A stretch of 64,000 bases of DNA, taken from positions 1-64,000 of the forward strand of contig DATJEU010000068.1 in the NCBI GenBank assembly GCA_035496255.1, read 5' to 3'. The notes beneath the pieces are model-generated. The model was not told the origin of the DNA. It made no database searches and saw only the letters and a program-made list of their open reading frames with translations. Position 1 is the first letter of the stretch; each line of letters starts with the position of its first letter. This DNA comes from Gp6-AA40 sp035496255. Lineage in GTDB: Bacteria > Acidobacteriota > Vicinamibacteria > Vicinamibacterales > UBA2999. The translations under genes were made by a program, and so were the position numbers. This document shows positions 32,584 through 40,680 of this stretch, piece after piece.

Positions 32584-33402
32584 TTACATGCGCTCTCGCG
32601 GCACGGCGAACACGTCGAAGTGCCGCCATCGCACGACGTCCTCGCGTGAAAGCTCTTCGCCCTGGTACTCGCTCGGCGTCCAGCGGAATACTCGATATCC
32701 GGCGCCGTGGAGATCGTCGAAGAAGCCGTAGCGCTCGGTCGCCGGCAGGTGCTTGAAGAATTCCGCGCGGATGTACGGCCGCGTCAGCTCGATGAGCGGC
32801 GCGAGCGATCGCACGACCTGGCGATCGAATCCTTCGGTATCCACCTTCACGTAACGAATGCGTGCACGCTCGGCCGCGTGATGCGTGCGCAAGTAGGCAT
32901 CAAGGTTCCGCCCCAGCACGCGCAGGCGGCTGAAATGCCCATGCCGCCACCGGTCCTGCCAGCGGTGCGCGCCGCCGTTGCAGAACCCGTCGTCCGAGTA
33001 ACAGAACTCGAACTCGCCATCCTCCGGCGTCGCCGCGAACATCAACGGGACGATGTGCGTGCGATCGGGATTGAGGCGGGCAGTCGTCTGCAGGACTTCG
33101 AAGACATACGGATTCGGCTCGAGGGCAAAGACGACGCCCGATCGACCGGCCGCGAGTGCCATCGGCACGGTCGAATCGCCCGTGTGCGCGCCGATGTCGA
33201 TGGCGGCGTCGCCTTCGGAGAGGAACCGGCGCAGTACGGTGACTTCGTCCTGATCGACGTGTGTCGGCTTCTCGCCCGGATGCTGCCACTGCGCCAGGTC
33301 CACCGCGCCGTCGATCGGCAGCGTGAACGTGGCGATCGTATGCGGGTAGCGCTTCGGCGCTCGATGACGCTGAAACGCGCGCGGCAGATCGCGCAGCTTC
33401 AC
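32584..33402 (-). CDS. FkbM-family methyltransferase
   Basis: A 272-aa SAM-dependent methyltransferase of the FkbM type. The SAM motif A-I-D-I-G-A-H-T-G-D-S-T-V-P is followed by V-F-A-L-E-P-N-P-Y and K-V-D-T-E-G-F-D-R-Q-V-V, the hallmark of this family. Members O-methylate sugars or secondary metabolites, and the large aromatic-rich C-terminus is usual. GTG 33402 is my choice because it follows the esterase stop by 19 nt; the open frame to 33585 overlaps the esterase. No Shine-Dalgarno site is clear. Confidence 0.8.
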   Translation of the reverse strand: MKLRDLPRAFQRHRAPKRYPHTIATFTLPIDGAVDLAQWQHPGEKPTHVDQDEVTVLRRFLSEGDAAIDIGAHTGDSTVPMALAAGRSGVVFALEPNPYVFEVLQTTARLNPDRTHIVPLMFAATPEDGEFEFCYSDDGFCNGGAHRWQDRWRHGHFSRLRVLGRNLDAYLRTHHAAERARIRYVKVDTEGFDRQVVRSLAPLIELTRPYIRAEFFKHLPATERYGFFDDLHGAGYRVFRWTPSEYQGEELSREDVVRWRHFDVFAVPRERM

Positions 33403-33421
33403 GGACGAATGCGCGGCGGGA

Positions 33422-34552
33422 TCACTTTGCCGGCGCCAGCAGATCGGCCTCAGGCGACGGTGACGTGGGGTTGACCGGCGAGGCGAGGTACCGCGCGAAA
33501 AACGGCAGCGTGTTCCGCTCGATCCGTTCCTTGATGCGATTGGTGTGGTCGCCGTCGTATTCCTCGAACCCGTGCCGGATGCCAAGCTTCGTCATCAACT
33601 CGTGCAGCTGCACGTTCGAGCGGTACAGCGGATCCTTCGTCCCGACTTCCATGCCGATCGAGAAATAGAGTTTGAGCTTGTCGGCGTACTGCGGCAGTGC
33701 TTCGAGCGGTGCATTCGCCACCCATTTCGCCACGATCTCCGGACGCACCTTGCCGTTCTCCACCGGCAGATCGAAGAACAGCGGCGGCCGCGATGGATTC
33801 GGTGACCAGGCGGCCGCCGAGGCCAGCGTGGTCGAGACGCCGAACCCGGGAGCTTTCGCGGCTTCCTCCGCCTGTTCGCGTGTCTTGATCGCTTCGGCGG
33901 CGGCCATCGACTGCGGTGACGGGTTGCGGTCGGCGGCCAAACAGCACGAGCTCATGAGATACAGACTGGAAAACACCTCCGGCCGTTTCATGCCGATGCG
34001 CAGCGCGCCGTAGCCGCCCATCGAATGCCCGCCGAGCCCGCGGCTCATGCGCGTGGCCAGCGTCCGGTAGTGGCCGTCGATGTAGGCGACCAGGTCGTCG
34101 GCGATGAACGCCTCCCAGTTTCCCGTCGTCGGCGAGTTCGAATACATGCTGCCCTTGTGCAGCGTGAACGCACTGGGCATGACGTAGATGGCCGAACTGA
34201 AGCCCTGCGCGACGTCGAGACGATCGCCGCTCTCCTGAATGTTCGCGAGCCGCGCCGTGAACGTATCTTCCTTGCCGGTGTAACCGTGCAACAGGTAGAC
34301 GACTGGGAATCGGCGCATCTGATCGCCGAGATAGCTTGGCGGCAGATAGACGTTGACATCGCGGTCCGGTGAATCGCCCTCGAGATTGCCTTCGAGCGAC
34401 TTGCCGTGCACGGTGATGTGCTCGACTCGTCCGACGCGTGGTCCACCGCCCGGCGCCCCCCCGCCACGACCGCCTCGCCCCTGCGCATCCGGCCGCGCGA
34501 TCCATCCGCACGCGAGCACCGCGACCACCGCAACTGCCGTCCTGAACCTCAT
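33422..34552 (-). CDS. Secreted esterase (esterase D/S-formylglutathione-hydrolase-like fold)
   Basis: A 376-aa alpha/beta hydrolase with a signal peptide followed by a glycine-rich linker (G-R-G-G-R-G-G-G). The nucleophile is in G-H-S-M-G-G (about residue 175), the oxyanion region is Y-L-L-H-G-Y-T-G, and the catalytic His is probably in Y-D-G-D-H-T-N-R near the C-terminus. Exported members of this esterase family attack acyl esters, including feruloyl or acetyl groups on polysaccharides. The start at 34552 gives a proper signal peptide. It precedes fkbM with a 19-nt gap. Confidence 0.82.
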   Translation of the reverse strand: MRFRTAVAVVAVLACGWIARPDAQGRGGRGGGAPGGGPRVGRVEHITVHGKSLEGNLEGDSPDRDVNVYLPPSYLGDQMRRFPVVYLLHGYTGKEDTFTARLANIQESGDRLDVAQGFSSAIYVMPSAFTLHKGSMYSNSPTTGNWEAFIADDLVAYIDGHYRTLATRMSRGLGGHSMGGYGALRIGMKRPEVFSSLYLMSSCCLAADRNPSPQSMAAAEAIKTREQAEEAAKAPGFGVSTTLASAAAWSPNPSRPPLFFDLPVENGKVRPEIVAKWVANAPLEALPQYADKLKLYFSIGMEVGTKDPLYRSNVQLHELMTKLGIRHGFEEYDGDHTNRIKERIERNTLPFFARYLASPVNPTSPSPEADLLAPAK

Positions 34553-34612
34553 GTCATCTCTCCGCGCGCGTGATTCTCGCACGCGCGCCACGCTGGTGGT
34601 GTCCAAGTATCC

Positions 34613-34858
34613 TCAAAGCCTTTCCGGGCAACGAAGGTTGCGAAGAATCAACGGCTGTGGCGCCGCGGCGAGCAGCGTTGCGGCTGTCCAGTCTGCGTCG
34701 GGACAGCCGCGGGCACGGAGCTCGCGAACCTCTTCTTCGACGTTGTACTCGACCCGCCGGACGACGACGGCATCCGGTGCGCGCATCTGGATATCAGCGA
34801 CGACAGCGTCCAACGCGGTGAGGTTGGCGTGAATATCCGACAGGACCGCGCCGCGCAC
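34613..34858 (-). pseudogene. Metallophosphoesterase gene collapsed by an internal in-frame deletion
   Basis: An 81-codon frame that starts like a calcineurin-type phosphoesterase (M-R-G-A-V-L-S-D-I-H-A-N-L-T-A-L near residues 1-16). At about residue 31 it jumps straight to the family C-terminus (V-R-R-V-E-Y-N-V-E-E-E-V-R-E-L-R-A-R-G). The GD, GNH and later metal-site motifs between are missing, about 160 residues of a usual 240. Only the first Asp and His of the two-metal centre remain, so the product cannot be active. The junction keeps the frame. It starts with GTG, 12 nt after the upstream ankyrin fusion gene. Confidence 0.72.
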
Positions 34859-34870
34859 GTGCGGGTGTGG

Positions 34871-36658
34871 TCAGCGCGACAGCGCGCGCACCGCGTCGGC
34901 GTGGCCGAGACGACGCGCCTGCTGCAATGGCGTGCGCCCGTCGTCGTTCTTGATCCCGGGATTGGCGCCTGCGGCGAGCAGCGCCTTCAGCGTCCGCTGA
35001 TCGCCCTGATCCACGGTTGCCGCGTACATCAGCGGCGTATACCCGGCATCATCGAGTGCGTTGATCGGCACGCCGGCGTTGGCGAGCAGCGGGATGATCG
35101 TGTCGCGGTTCGTGATTGCCGCCCAATGGAGCAGGTTCACGCCGGTTCCGTCGACGCCAGTGACGTCGCCACCAGCACTGATCAGCGTGGCGACGACGTC
35201 GTGATGGCCGAAGGTGATCGCCTCGGATATGGCCTGGCCCGACGGCTTCGCGCCATGCTTGAGGAGAACCGCCACCGTGTCCGGGTCGCCGGCGAGCGAA
35301 GCCGCGACGATCGGGGAATGTCGAACCCGGACGCCTTCGGGCGGCTGCGCATCCGCGCCGGCGTCGAGCAGCGCAGCGACCGATGCGGCGGTGCCGACGT
35401 GCGTGGCGGCGATCGTCAAGGCGTCCATGCCGCTCCTGCCGCGCGCGTGCACGTCCGCGCCGTGCGCGATCAGCAGGCGCGTCGTGTCAGCGTCCAGTGC
35501 CGAGGCCATCAACACCGTCGTGCCTGCCGCAGTCTTGCTGTTCGGATCGAGACCCCCGGCGAGCGCCGTCGCCATCTCCTTCGCGCTGCCAAAGAGTGCC
35601 GCGCGCAACCAGCCTGGCGCGGTCGCAGTCCCAGGTGCCGCCGGAGCGATCGTCGCTGGCGTTTCCGGAAGCGATGACAACAACGCCATCACGGCCCAGC
35701 AGGTGCCGGCGTACGAGAGGAATTCGTCCTTCGCGTACGGGAAGCCGGTGTGAAAGTACGGCGGGCTGATGTCCGCCGGCGAGATCATGCGCGTGCGGAC
35801 GTGCCAGGTGCCGTCGGCGGCCTGCGTCGTGATCAGGAAGCGCGCGCCGCGCTGCCATTCTGGCGTGGCTGTGGCCACGCCCGCCGCACGCAGCGCGTAC
35901 AGCGCTTCACCGGTCGAATACGCGTCCGCCGCGTAGCCGGGCAACTGTGACCAGCCGCCCGCAGGCTGCTGCATCGAGAGCAGTGTTCGCGCGGCGGAAG
36001 CAATCGTCTCCGCCGGCGCGCCGGCCCAAATCAATCCGAGCAGCCGGAAGGTGGCATCCTCCGTCGAGTTCGGCCACGTCGTGGTCAACCATGTCGCTGC
36101 TCTGCGCAGCACCGCGTCACGTTCGCCGACAAGCTCGGGCGGCATGTACGTGGCGATCGCGCGGACAGCCGTCGCGGTCGCTGTGAACTCGCTGCTGGAA
36201 TGGGGCGGCCGGAAATCGGATGTCATCCATCGCCCATCGGGACGCTGCCAGTGTGCGAGCCGCCGCGCAATGACTGCCGTGGTCAGATCAGCGGGCATGC
36301 CGGCGGCGTGCGCGGACATCAGCAACAGGCTCTCGTTTGGAGTCGGGTCCGACACTCCAGCGGCCTGAATGGCGTCGTCAATAGACGTAGCGCTGCGGAG
36401 CTCGCGAAATGTCTTCGTCTCGACCGCGTCGAGCACCGCCGGATCGATTCTGATGCCACGCTGGTCAGCCAGCCGCAGCGTCATCACCGACAGCGCGTTA
36501 TGGTGGCAGGAGAAGCAGGACTGCTTCCTGACGAACGTCTGCGCGGACTTCTGCAGGATCGGCAGCACCCGGACGACTGCCGCTCGCGCCTGCTGTTCCG
36601 ATGCGTGTGCAGGCTGCGCCATGGCGACGGCGGTCAGCAGGAAGGCAATGAAACGCAC
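34871..36658 (-). CDS. Exported fusion: CxxCH motif, QW-repeat (squalene-cyclase-like) barrel and ankyrin repeats
   Basis: A 595-aa protein. A signal peptide (V-R-F-I-A-F-L-L, cleavage after A-H-A) is followed by C-F-S-C-H-H (residues 48-53), a potential c-heme site. An alpha/alpha-barrel region (about 60-350) has at least three Q-x-x-x-G-x-W motifs (Q-R-P-D-G-R-W, Q-Q-P-A-G-G-W, Q-A-A-D-G-T-W). Ankyrin repeats run from about 375 to the end. The QW fold occurs in terpene cyclases and prenyltransferase beta subunits, but the cyclase D-x-D-D motif is not seen, so catalysis is doubtful. GTG 36658 is chosen because TATATT (36665-36670) lies 6 nt upstream; ATG 36691 is possible. Confidence 0.7.
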   Translation of the reverse strand: MRFIAFLLTAVAMAQPAHASEQQARAAVVRVLPILQKSAQTFVRKQSCFSCHHNALSVMTLRLADQRGIRIDPAVLDAVETKTFRELRSATSIDDAIQAAGVSDPTPNESLLLMSAHAAGMPADLTTAVIARRLAHWQRPDGRWMTSDFRPPHSSSEFTATATAVRAIATYMPPELVGERDAVLRRAATWLTTTWPNSTEDATFRLLGLIWAGAPAETIASAARTLLSMQQPAGGWSQLPGYAADAYSTGEALYALRAAGVATATPEWQRGARFLITTQAADGTWHVRTRMISPADISPPYFHTGFPYAKDEFLSYAGTCWAVMALLSSLPETPATIAPAAPGTATAPGWLRAALFGSAKEMATALAGGLDPNSKTAAGTTVLMASALDADTTRLLIAHGADVHARGRSGMDALTIAATHVGTAASVAALLDAGADAQPPEGVRVRHSPIVAASLAGDPDTVAVLLKHGAKPSGQAISEAITFGHHDVVATLISAGGDVTGVDGTGVNLLHWAAITNRDTIIPLLANAGVPINALDDAGYTPLMYAATVDQGDQRTLKALLAAGANPGIKNDDGRTPLQQARRLGHADAVRALSR

Positions 36659-36664
36659 CCGGTC

Positions 36665-36670
36665 AATATA
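36665..36670 (-). promoter_or_regulatory. -10 element (TATATT) giving a leaderless transcript
   Basis: On the minus strand TATATT is followed by 6 nt and then GTG 36658, which begins a normal signal peptide. No Shine-Dalgarno sequence is present. Confidence 0.5.
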
Positions 36671-36700
36671 TCGCCTCTCGAACGGTGCCATGTCTGACTC

Positions 36701-36785
36701 GTAGGGGCGGGGCTTCAACCCCGCCCCCGAGCGTGGTGAATGACCGGCCTTCCGGCCGCGAGCGGGTCTGAAGACCCGCCCCTAC
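36701..36785. repeat. BIME-like inverted pair of REP elements
   Basis: The 85-bp unit begins GTAGGGGCGGG and ends CCCGCCCCTAC. The left REP (36701-36728) is a stem around GGCTTCAACC. The right REP (36760-36785) is the same family in inverse orientation around GGGTCTGAAGACCC. A third small stem CCGGCC-TT-CCGGCC-like lies between. Paired inverted REPs with GTAG heads are the definition of a BIME. It fills the gap between the GH15 gene stop and the ankyrin-fusion gene. Confidence 0.8.
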
Positions 36786-36797
36786 AGGAATCCGCCC

Positions 36798-38588
36798 CTA
36801 TGCCGAGCGCTGGTGGGCGGGTTTCTCGGCGCGCGCCAGGTTGTGGGCCGTCGTGACGAGCGCGATGTGGGAAAACGCCTGCGGGAAGTTGCCGACGAGA
36901 CAGCGGCGGCCGACGTCGTACTCCTCTGACAGCAGGCCGAGGTCGGTTCGAAGCGACAACAGCCGCTCGAACAGCCGGCGTGCTTCATCGAGCCGTCCGG
37001 TGAGGGCGTACGCGTCGGCGAGCCAGAAGGTGCACGCGAGGAACGCGCCCTCGCCCGGCGGCAGCCCGTCATTGGCCTTCTCGGTCCGATAGCGAAGCAC
37101 GAAGTCGTCGGTCATGAGCTCGCGTTCGATCGCCGCGATGGTGCCGCAAATCCGTGGATCGGAGGGCGGCAGGAAGCCGGTCGTCGGGAGCAGCAGCAGA
37201 CTCGCATCGAGTTCCTTCGATCCATACGCCTGCACGAACGTCCCGCGCCGCGCGTCGTAGCCGTGCTCACAGACCTCGCGATGCACCTGCTCGCGAAGGG
37301 CCCGCCACCGCTCGAGCGGGCCGTCCATCTCCATCATTTCGGCGTTGCGGATGCCGCGGTCGAGCGCGACCCACGCCATCACCTTGGAGTAAGTGAAGTG
37401 GCGCGCGGGTCCGCGCACTTCCCACATGCCCTGGTCGGGCTGGTTCCAGATCGTCTCGAGATGCGTCAGCAGCGTCCGTTGAAACGCCCAGTCCTGTTCA
37501 CGCGTCTGCAGTCCGCCCTCGCGCGACTGGTGCAGCGCGTCCATCACTTCGCCGAACACATCCAGTTGCAACTGGCCATGCGCGGCGTTGCCGACCCGCA
37601 CGGGCAGTGATCCGGCGTACCCGGGCAGCGTCGACACTTCGAGTTCCGGCAGCCGGCGCTCGCCGGCGATGCCGTACATGATCTGCAACTGCGATGGCGC
37701 GCCGGCCGCGGCCCGCAGCAGCCAGTCACGCCAGGCCTTGGCTTCGTCGTAGTAGCCGGCGTTCATCAACGAGAGCAGCGTCAGCGTCGCATCGCGCAGC
37801 CAGCAGAACCGGTAATCCCAGTTGCGCGCTCCGCCGATCTGCTCGGGCAGCGACGTCGTCGGCGCTGCGACGATGCCGCCGGTCGGCGCATAGGTCAGTG
37901 CCTTCAAGGTGATCAGCGAGCGCGTGACCGCCTCGCCCCACTCGCCCTGCGATTTGCTCTTCTCCGCCCACTCGCTCCAGAACGTCTCGGTGCCTTCGAG
38001 CGACGCCTCGGGGTCGATCGGATCGGGGAGCGGCCCGTATGAGGGCGCATGCGTGAGGATGAAAGGGACGGTCTCGCCGGCGGCGACCTCGAATTCGCAG
38101 ACGGTGGTCATGTCCTTGCCGCGCATCGGCACCGGTGTGCGCAGGGCCACCATCTCCGGTCCTGCAATCGCCCGGATCGTGCCGTCCTCGAGGCGATTGA
38201 CCCACGGAATCGACAGGCCGTAGTCGAACCGGAGAATCAGCTCGGTACGCAGGCGAATGCGGCCGCGCCTGCCGCGCACCAGCCGCACGATGTCCGAGTT
38301 GCGGCCGCGTGGCGGCATGAAGTCGATCACGGTGGCCGCGCCGCCGGCGTCCTCCACGTCGGTTTCGAGGATCAGCGTGTTCCCGCGATAGCGTCGGCTG
38401 CGCCGCGCGCCGGTGTCGATCGGCTCGATCGTCCAGCGACCATGCTCCGGCTCGCCGAGCAGAGCAGCGAAGCAGGCGGCGGAATCGAACCGCGGCCAGC
38501 ACAGCCAGTCGATCGAGCCGTTGCGCGACACCAGCGCTGCCGTTTCGCAGTCGCCGATCAATGCGTAATCCTCGAGCGGTGCACTCAT
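36798..38588 (-). CDS. Glycoside hydrolase family 15 (glucoamylase/trehalase-type)
   Basis: A 596-aa GH15 enzyme. An N-terminal beta-sandwich (D-Y-A-L-I-G-D-C-E-T-A-A-L-V, then G-S-I-D-W-L-C-W-P-R-F-D-S) is followed by an (alpha/alpha)6 barrel with the family hallmark N-W-D-Y-R-F-C-W-L-R-D-A and the later E-G-A-F-L-A-C-T-F-W-L-A. It releases glucose from starch-like glucans or, in actinobacterial relatives, from trehalose. There is no signal peptide, so it is intracellular. The gene overlaps the glucose dehydrogenase gene by 4 nt (ATGA), which would oxidise the glucose released. Confidence 0.9.
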   Translation of the reverse strand: MSAPLEDYALIGDCETAALVSRNGSIDWLCWPRFDSAACFAALLGEPEHGRWTIEPIDTGARRSRRYRGNTLILETDVEDAGGAATVIDFMPPRGRNSDIVRLVRGRRGRIRLRTELILRFDYGLSIPWVNRLEDGTIRAIAGPEMVALRTPVPMRGKDMTTVCEFEVAAGETVPFILTHAPSYGPLPDPIDPEASLEGTETFWSEWAEKSKSQGEWGEAVTRSLITLKALTYAPTGGIVAAPTTSLPEQIGGARNWDYRFCWLRDATLTLLSLMNAGYYDEAKAWRDWLLRAAAGAPSQLQIMYGIAGERRLPELEVSTLPGYAGSLPVRVGNAAHGQLQLDVFGEVMDALHQSREGGLQTREQDWAFQRTLLTHLETIWNQPDQGMWEVRGPARHFTYSKVMAWVALDRGIRNAEMMEMDGPLERWRALREQVHREVCEHGYDARRGTFVQAYGSKELDASLLLLPTTGFLPPSDPRICGTIAAIERELMTDDFVLRYRTEKANDGLPPGEGAFLACTFWLADAYALTGRLDEARRLFERLLSLRTDLGLLSEEYDVGRRCLVGNFPQAFSHIALVTTAHNLARAEKPAHQRSA

Positions 38589-39640
38589 GCCGCGTGAGCG
38601 AACTGGATAATCACTTTGACATCGTCCGGTTGTCGCGCCAGCGCGTCACGGAAGCCGGTGAGCGGCACGCGTCGGGTGATCAGTCGCGCGAGCCAGGCGT
38701 GATCGGCGGCGGCCAGCGCCGCGGCGGCAAGGTCGTAGTGGCTGCGATTGGCGTTCACGGATCCAAAGACCGCGTCGTTCTCGAGCACCATGCGAGCGTT
38801 GACGACACCGAGATCGAGGTTGATCGTATGGCCGCCCGAGGAGACGCCGGCCAGACAGACGATACCGGAGGCACCGCTGCGCGTCACAACATCTGCAATC
38901 ACCGGAGTGGCGCCGGTGCACTCGATGATGACGTCCGGACGCAGATCCCCGAGCACCGCGATGTCGCCGCCGTGATAGCGCGCGCCGATCGATCGGGCGA
39001 GATCGGGCTTGGGACCGCTGGTCACGCGATCGTAGACGTGCACCTCGAGGCCGCGCTGCCGGCCAAGCAGCGCCGCGAGCAGGCCAATCGGGCCCGCGCC
39101 GGTCACCAGCGCGACGCGCGGATGCCACGCCCTCGAGCGATGGCCGATCCGTTCGGCGTGGTCCCACGCCTTGGCGACAACGCTGGTTGGCTCGAGCAAC
39201 ACACCGAGAACGCCCAGTGCCGGATCGACCCGCACCGCGAATTCCGGTTCGATCCGGATCTGCTCCGCGCCGTAGCCGTCGCGCTGTTTGATGCCGCGCT
39301 CGGTGTAGCGGCCGTTGCTGCACATGTCCCACTCACCGATCGCGCAGTACGGGCAGGGGACCGGATCGGGCCGCCTGACGATGCCGGCGATCAGGTCACC
39401 GGCGCTCAACCCCGAACCTTCGGGCGCCGAGATGACGCGCGCGATCGATTCGTGCCCGAGAATCAGCTCCTGCCTGCCTGGCGGAGCCCAACCGTAGTGG
39501 CCGTCGATGATTTCGATGTCCGTGCCGCACACGCCGACGGCCAGCGTCTGCGCGAGCACCGCACCGTCGCCGGCCGGTTCGTTGACGTCCACAAGCCGAA
39601 CCGAGTTGGCCACTCCAGGCCGTGTGACGAGCGCGCGCAT
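38585..39640 (-). CDS. Glucose 1-dehydrogenase-like zinc alcohol dehydrogenase (MDR)
   Basis: A 351-aa medium-chain dehydrogenase of the glucose-dehydrogenase type. The catalytic zinc region is V-G-V-C-G-T-D near residue 40 with G-H-E near 68, the structural-zinc region has P-C-P-Y-C near 95, and the cofactor motif is G-A-G-P-I-G-L. The C-terminal region matches GlcDH members. It oxidises glucose to gluconolactone with NAD(P). ATG 39640 begins the family N-terminus M-R-A-L; the frame upstream is noise. It is translationally coupled to GH15, so the two form a two-step glucan-to-gluconate path. Confidence 0.85.
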   Translation of the reverse strand: MRALVTRPGVANSVRLVDVNEPAGDGAVLAQTLAVGVCGTDIEIIDGHYGWAPPGRQELILGHESIARVISAPEGSGLSAGDLIAGIVRRPDPVPCPYCAIGEWDMCSNGRYTERGIKQRDGYGAEQIRIEPEFAVRVDPALGVLGVLLEPTSVVAKAWDHAERIGHRSRAWHPRVALVTGAGPIGLLAALLGRQRGLEVHVYDRVTSGPKPDLARSIGARYHGGDIAVLGDLRPDVIIECTGATPVIADVVTRSGASGIVCLAGVSSGGHTINLDLGVVNARMVLENDAVFGSVNANRSHYDLAAAALAAADHAWLARLITRRVPLTGFRDALARQPDDVKVIIQFAHAA

Positions 39641-39669
39641 GCGGCGGGTGCGTGCACGATCCGTGCGCG

Positions 39670-40680
39670 TCAGCCCATTTGATGAGGTGCAAAGACGCCC
39701 GATGTCGCCGCCCGCCGGCTGTTGACGGTGGCCAGCAGGCGGATCGGATCGCGTTCGTAACGCGCCATGTCGAACAGGTTCCCGTGCTCGCGCGACGAGC
39801 AGTACTGAATGTAGAGACACAGACGATAGGTGCCGGGCTTCACGCGGCTGCCGAAGTGCAGGCATCGCGACGTGTCGACGAGCACGCCGCTTCCAGCCGG
39901 ACCTTCGGCTGCCACGGCTTTCGCGAAGCCGTTCACGGCCTCCAGTTCGTTATCGAGATAGCGCGCCATCGCCATGTCCGCATCGCCTCTCCGCCGCTGC
40001 TTGATTGCGTTGACGATGCGCGAGGTCTCCGGCGCCGGGATGAACGTGAAGGGGCCCTCGTCGGGACCGACATCGCGCAGGTTGAGGAAGAGCTTGGCCT
40101 GGCGACGACCCTCGGGATCGAGATGATAGATCTGGCTCGAGATCGCTTCCTCGCCGCCGTGAGCAATCGAATACAGCAGGTCAACGCGATTGAGATGGGG
40201 AATCGTGCCCAGATAGTTCGTGACCAGACTGAGGAGGGCGTCGGAGAGCGCGAAGTCCACCAGCGCAGGATTTGCTCTGAGATCGGAATTGGTCAGCACG
40301 CTGCGCATGAACGCCCATTTCTTCGCGTGGAGTTCGTGCGCCGGACCGGTTTCGAGCTGCCGCTGCTTCGCTTCGAAGAGCCGCACCGCCAGTGGAATGA
40401 TCGCGTGCACCCCGGGCAGCATCGACGGTGTCACCATCGCGTACCCGCCGTCCCGAGTCATGCCCGTGTTCGGGTGCTCGCGGTTGTACTGCGACACCAC
40501 GCTCCGGCGCTGCAGCGCGTCGCGCGGCGACGTGAGGAAGTCCGACACCGCGAGTGCCGCCCGGCCGGCGGATGTGTAGCGCGCACGATGGTAGGCGTGG
40601 CGGCGCACGCGGTTCGTGTTCTTCGAGGCGTGACGGAGCGTCCGCCGCACGACGTTCACGGAATACTGGATCAGGCTCAT
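39670..40680 (-). CDS. Phytanoyl-CoA dioxygenase-like (2-oxoglutarate/Fe(II)) protein
   Basis: A 336-aa protein with an arginine-rich N-terminus. I read a possible iron triad H-x-D in Q-I-Y-H-L-D (near residue 188) with a distal His and Arg in C-L-H-F-G-S-R-V-K-P-G-T-Y-R (near 270), typical of PhyH-like oxygenases. The function would be hydroxylation of a sugar, lipid or small molecule. Its ATG overlaps the stop of the large glycan enzyme by 4 nt, so it probably modifies the same product. The assignment rests on motif spacing only. Confidence 0.55.
   Translation of the reverse strand: MSLIQYSVNVVRRTLRHASKNTNRVRRHAYHRARYTSAGRAALAVSDFLTSPRDALQRRSVVSQYNREHPNTGMTRDGGYAMVTPSMLPGVHAIIPLAVRLFEAKQRQLETGPAHELHAKKWAFMRSVLTNSDLRANPALVDFALSDALLSLVTNYLGTIPHLNRVDLLYSIAHGGEEAISSQIYHLDPEGRRQAKLFLNLRDVGPDEGPFTFIPAPETSRIVNAIKQRRRGDADMAMARYLDNELEAVNGFAKAVAAEGPAGSGVLVDTSRCLHFGSRVKPGTYRLCLYIQYCSSREHGNLFDMARYERDPIRLLATVNSRRAATSGVFAPHQMG

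Noticed and set aside
36701..36785. The paired inverted elements as terminal repeats of an insertion sequence.
   Set aside because: Only about 30 bp separates them, with no transposase; the GTAG-headed stems fit a REP pair better.
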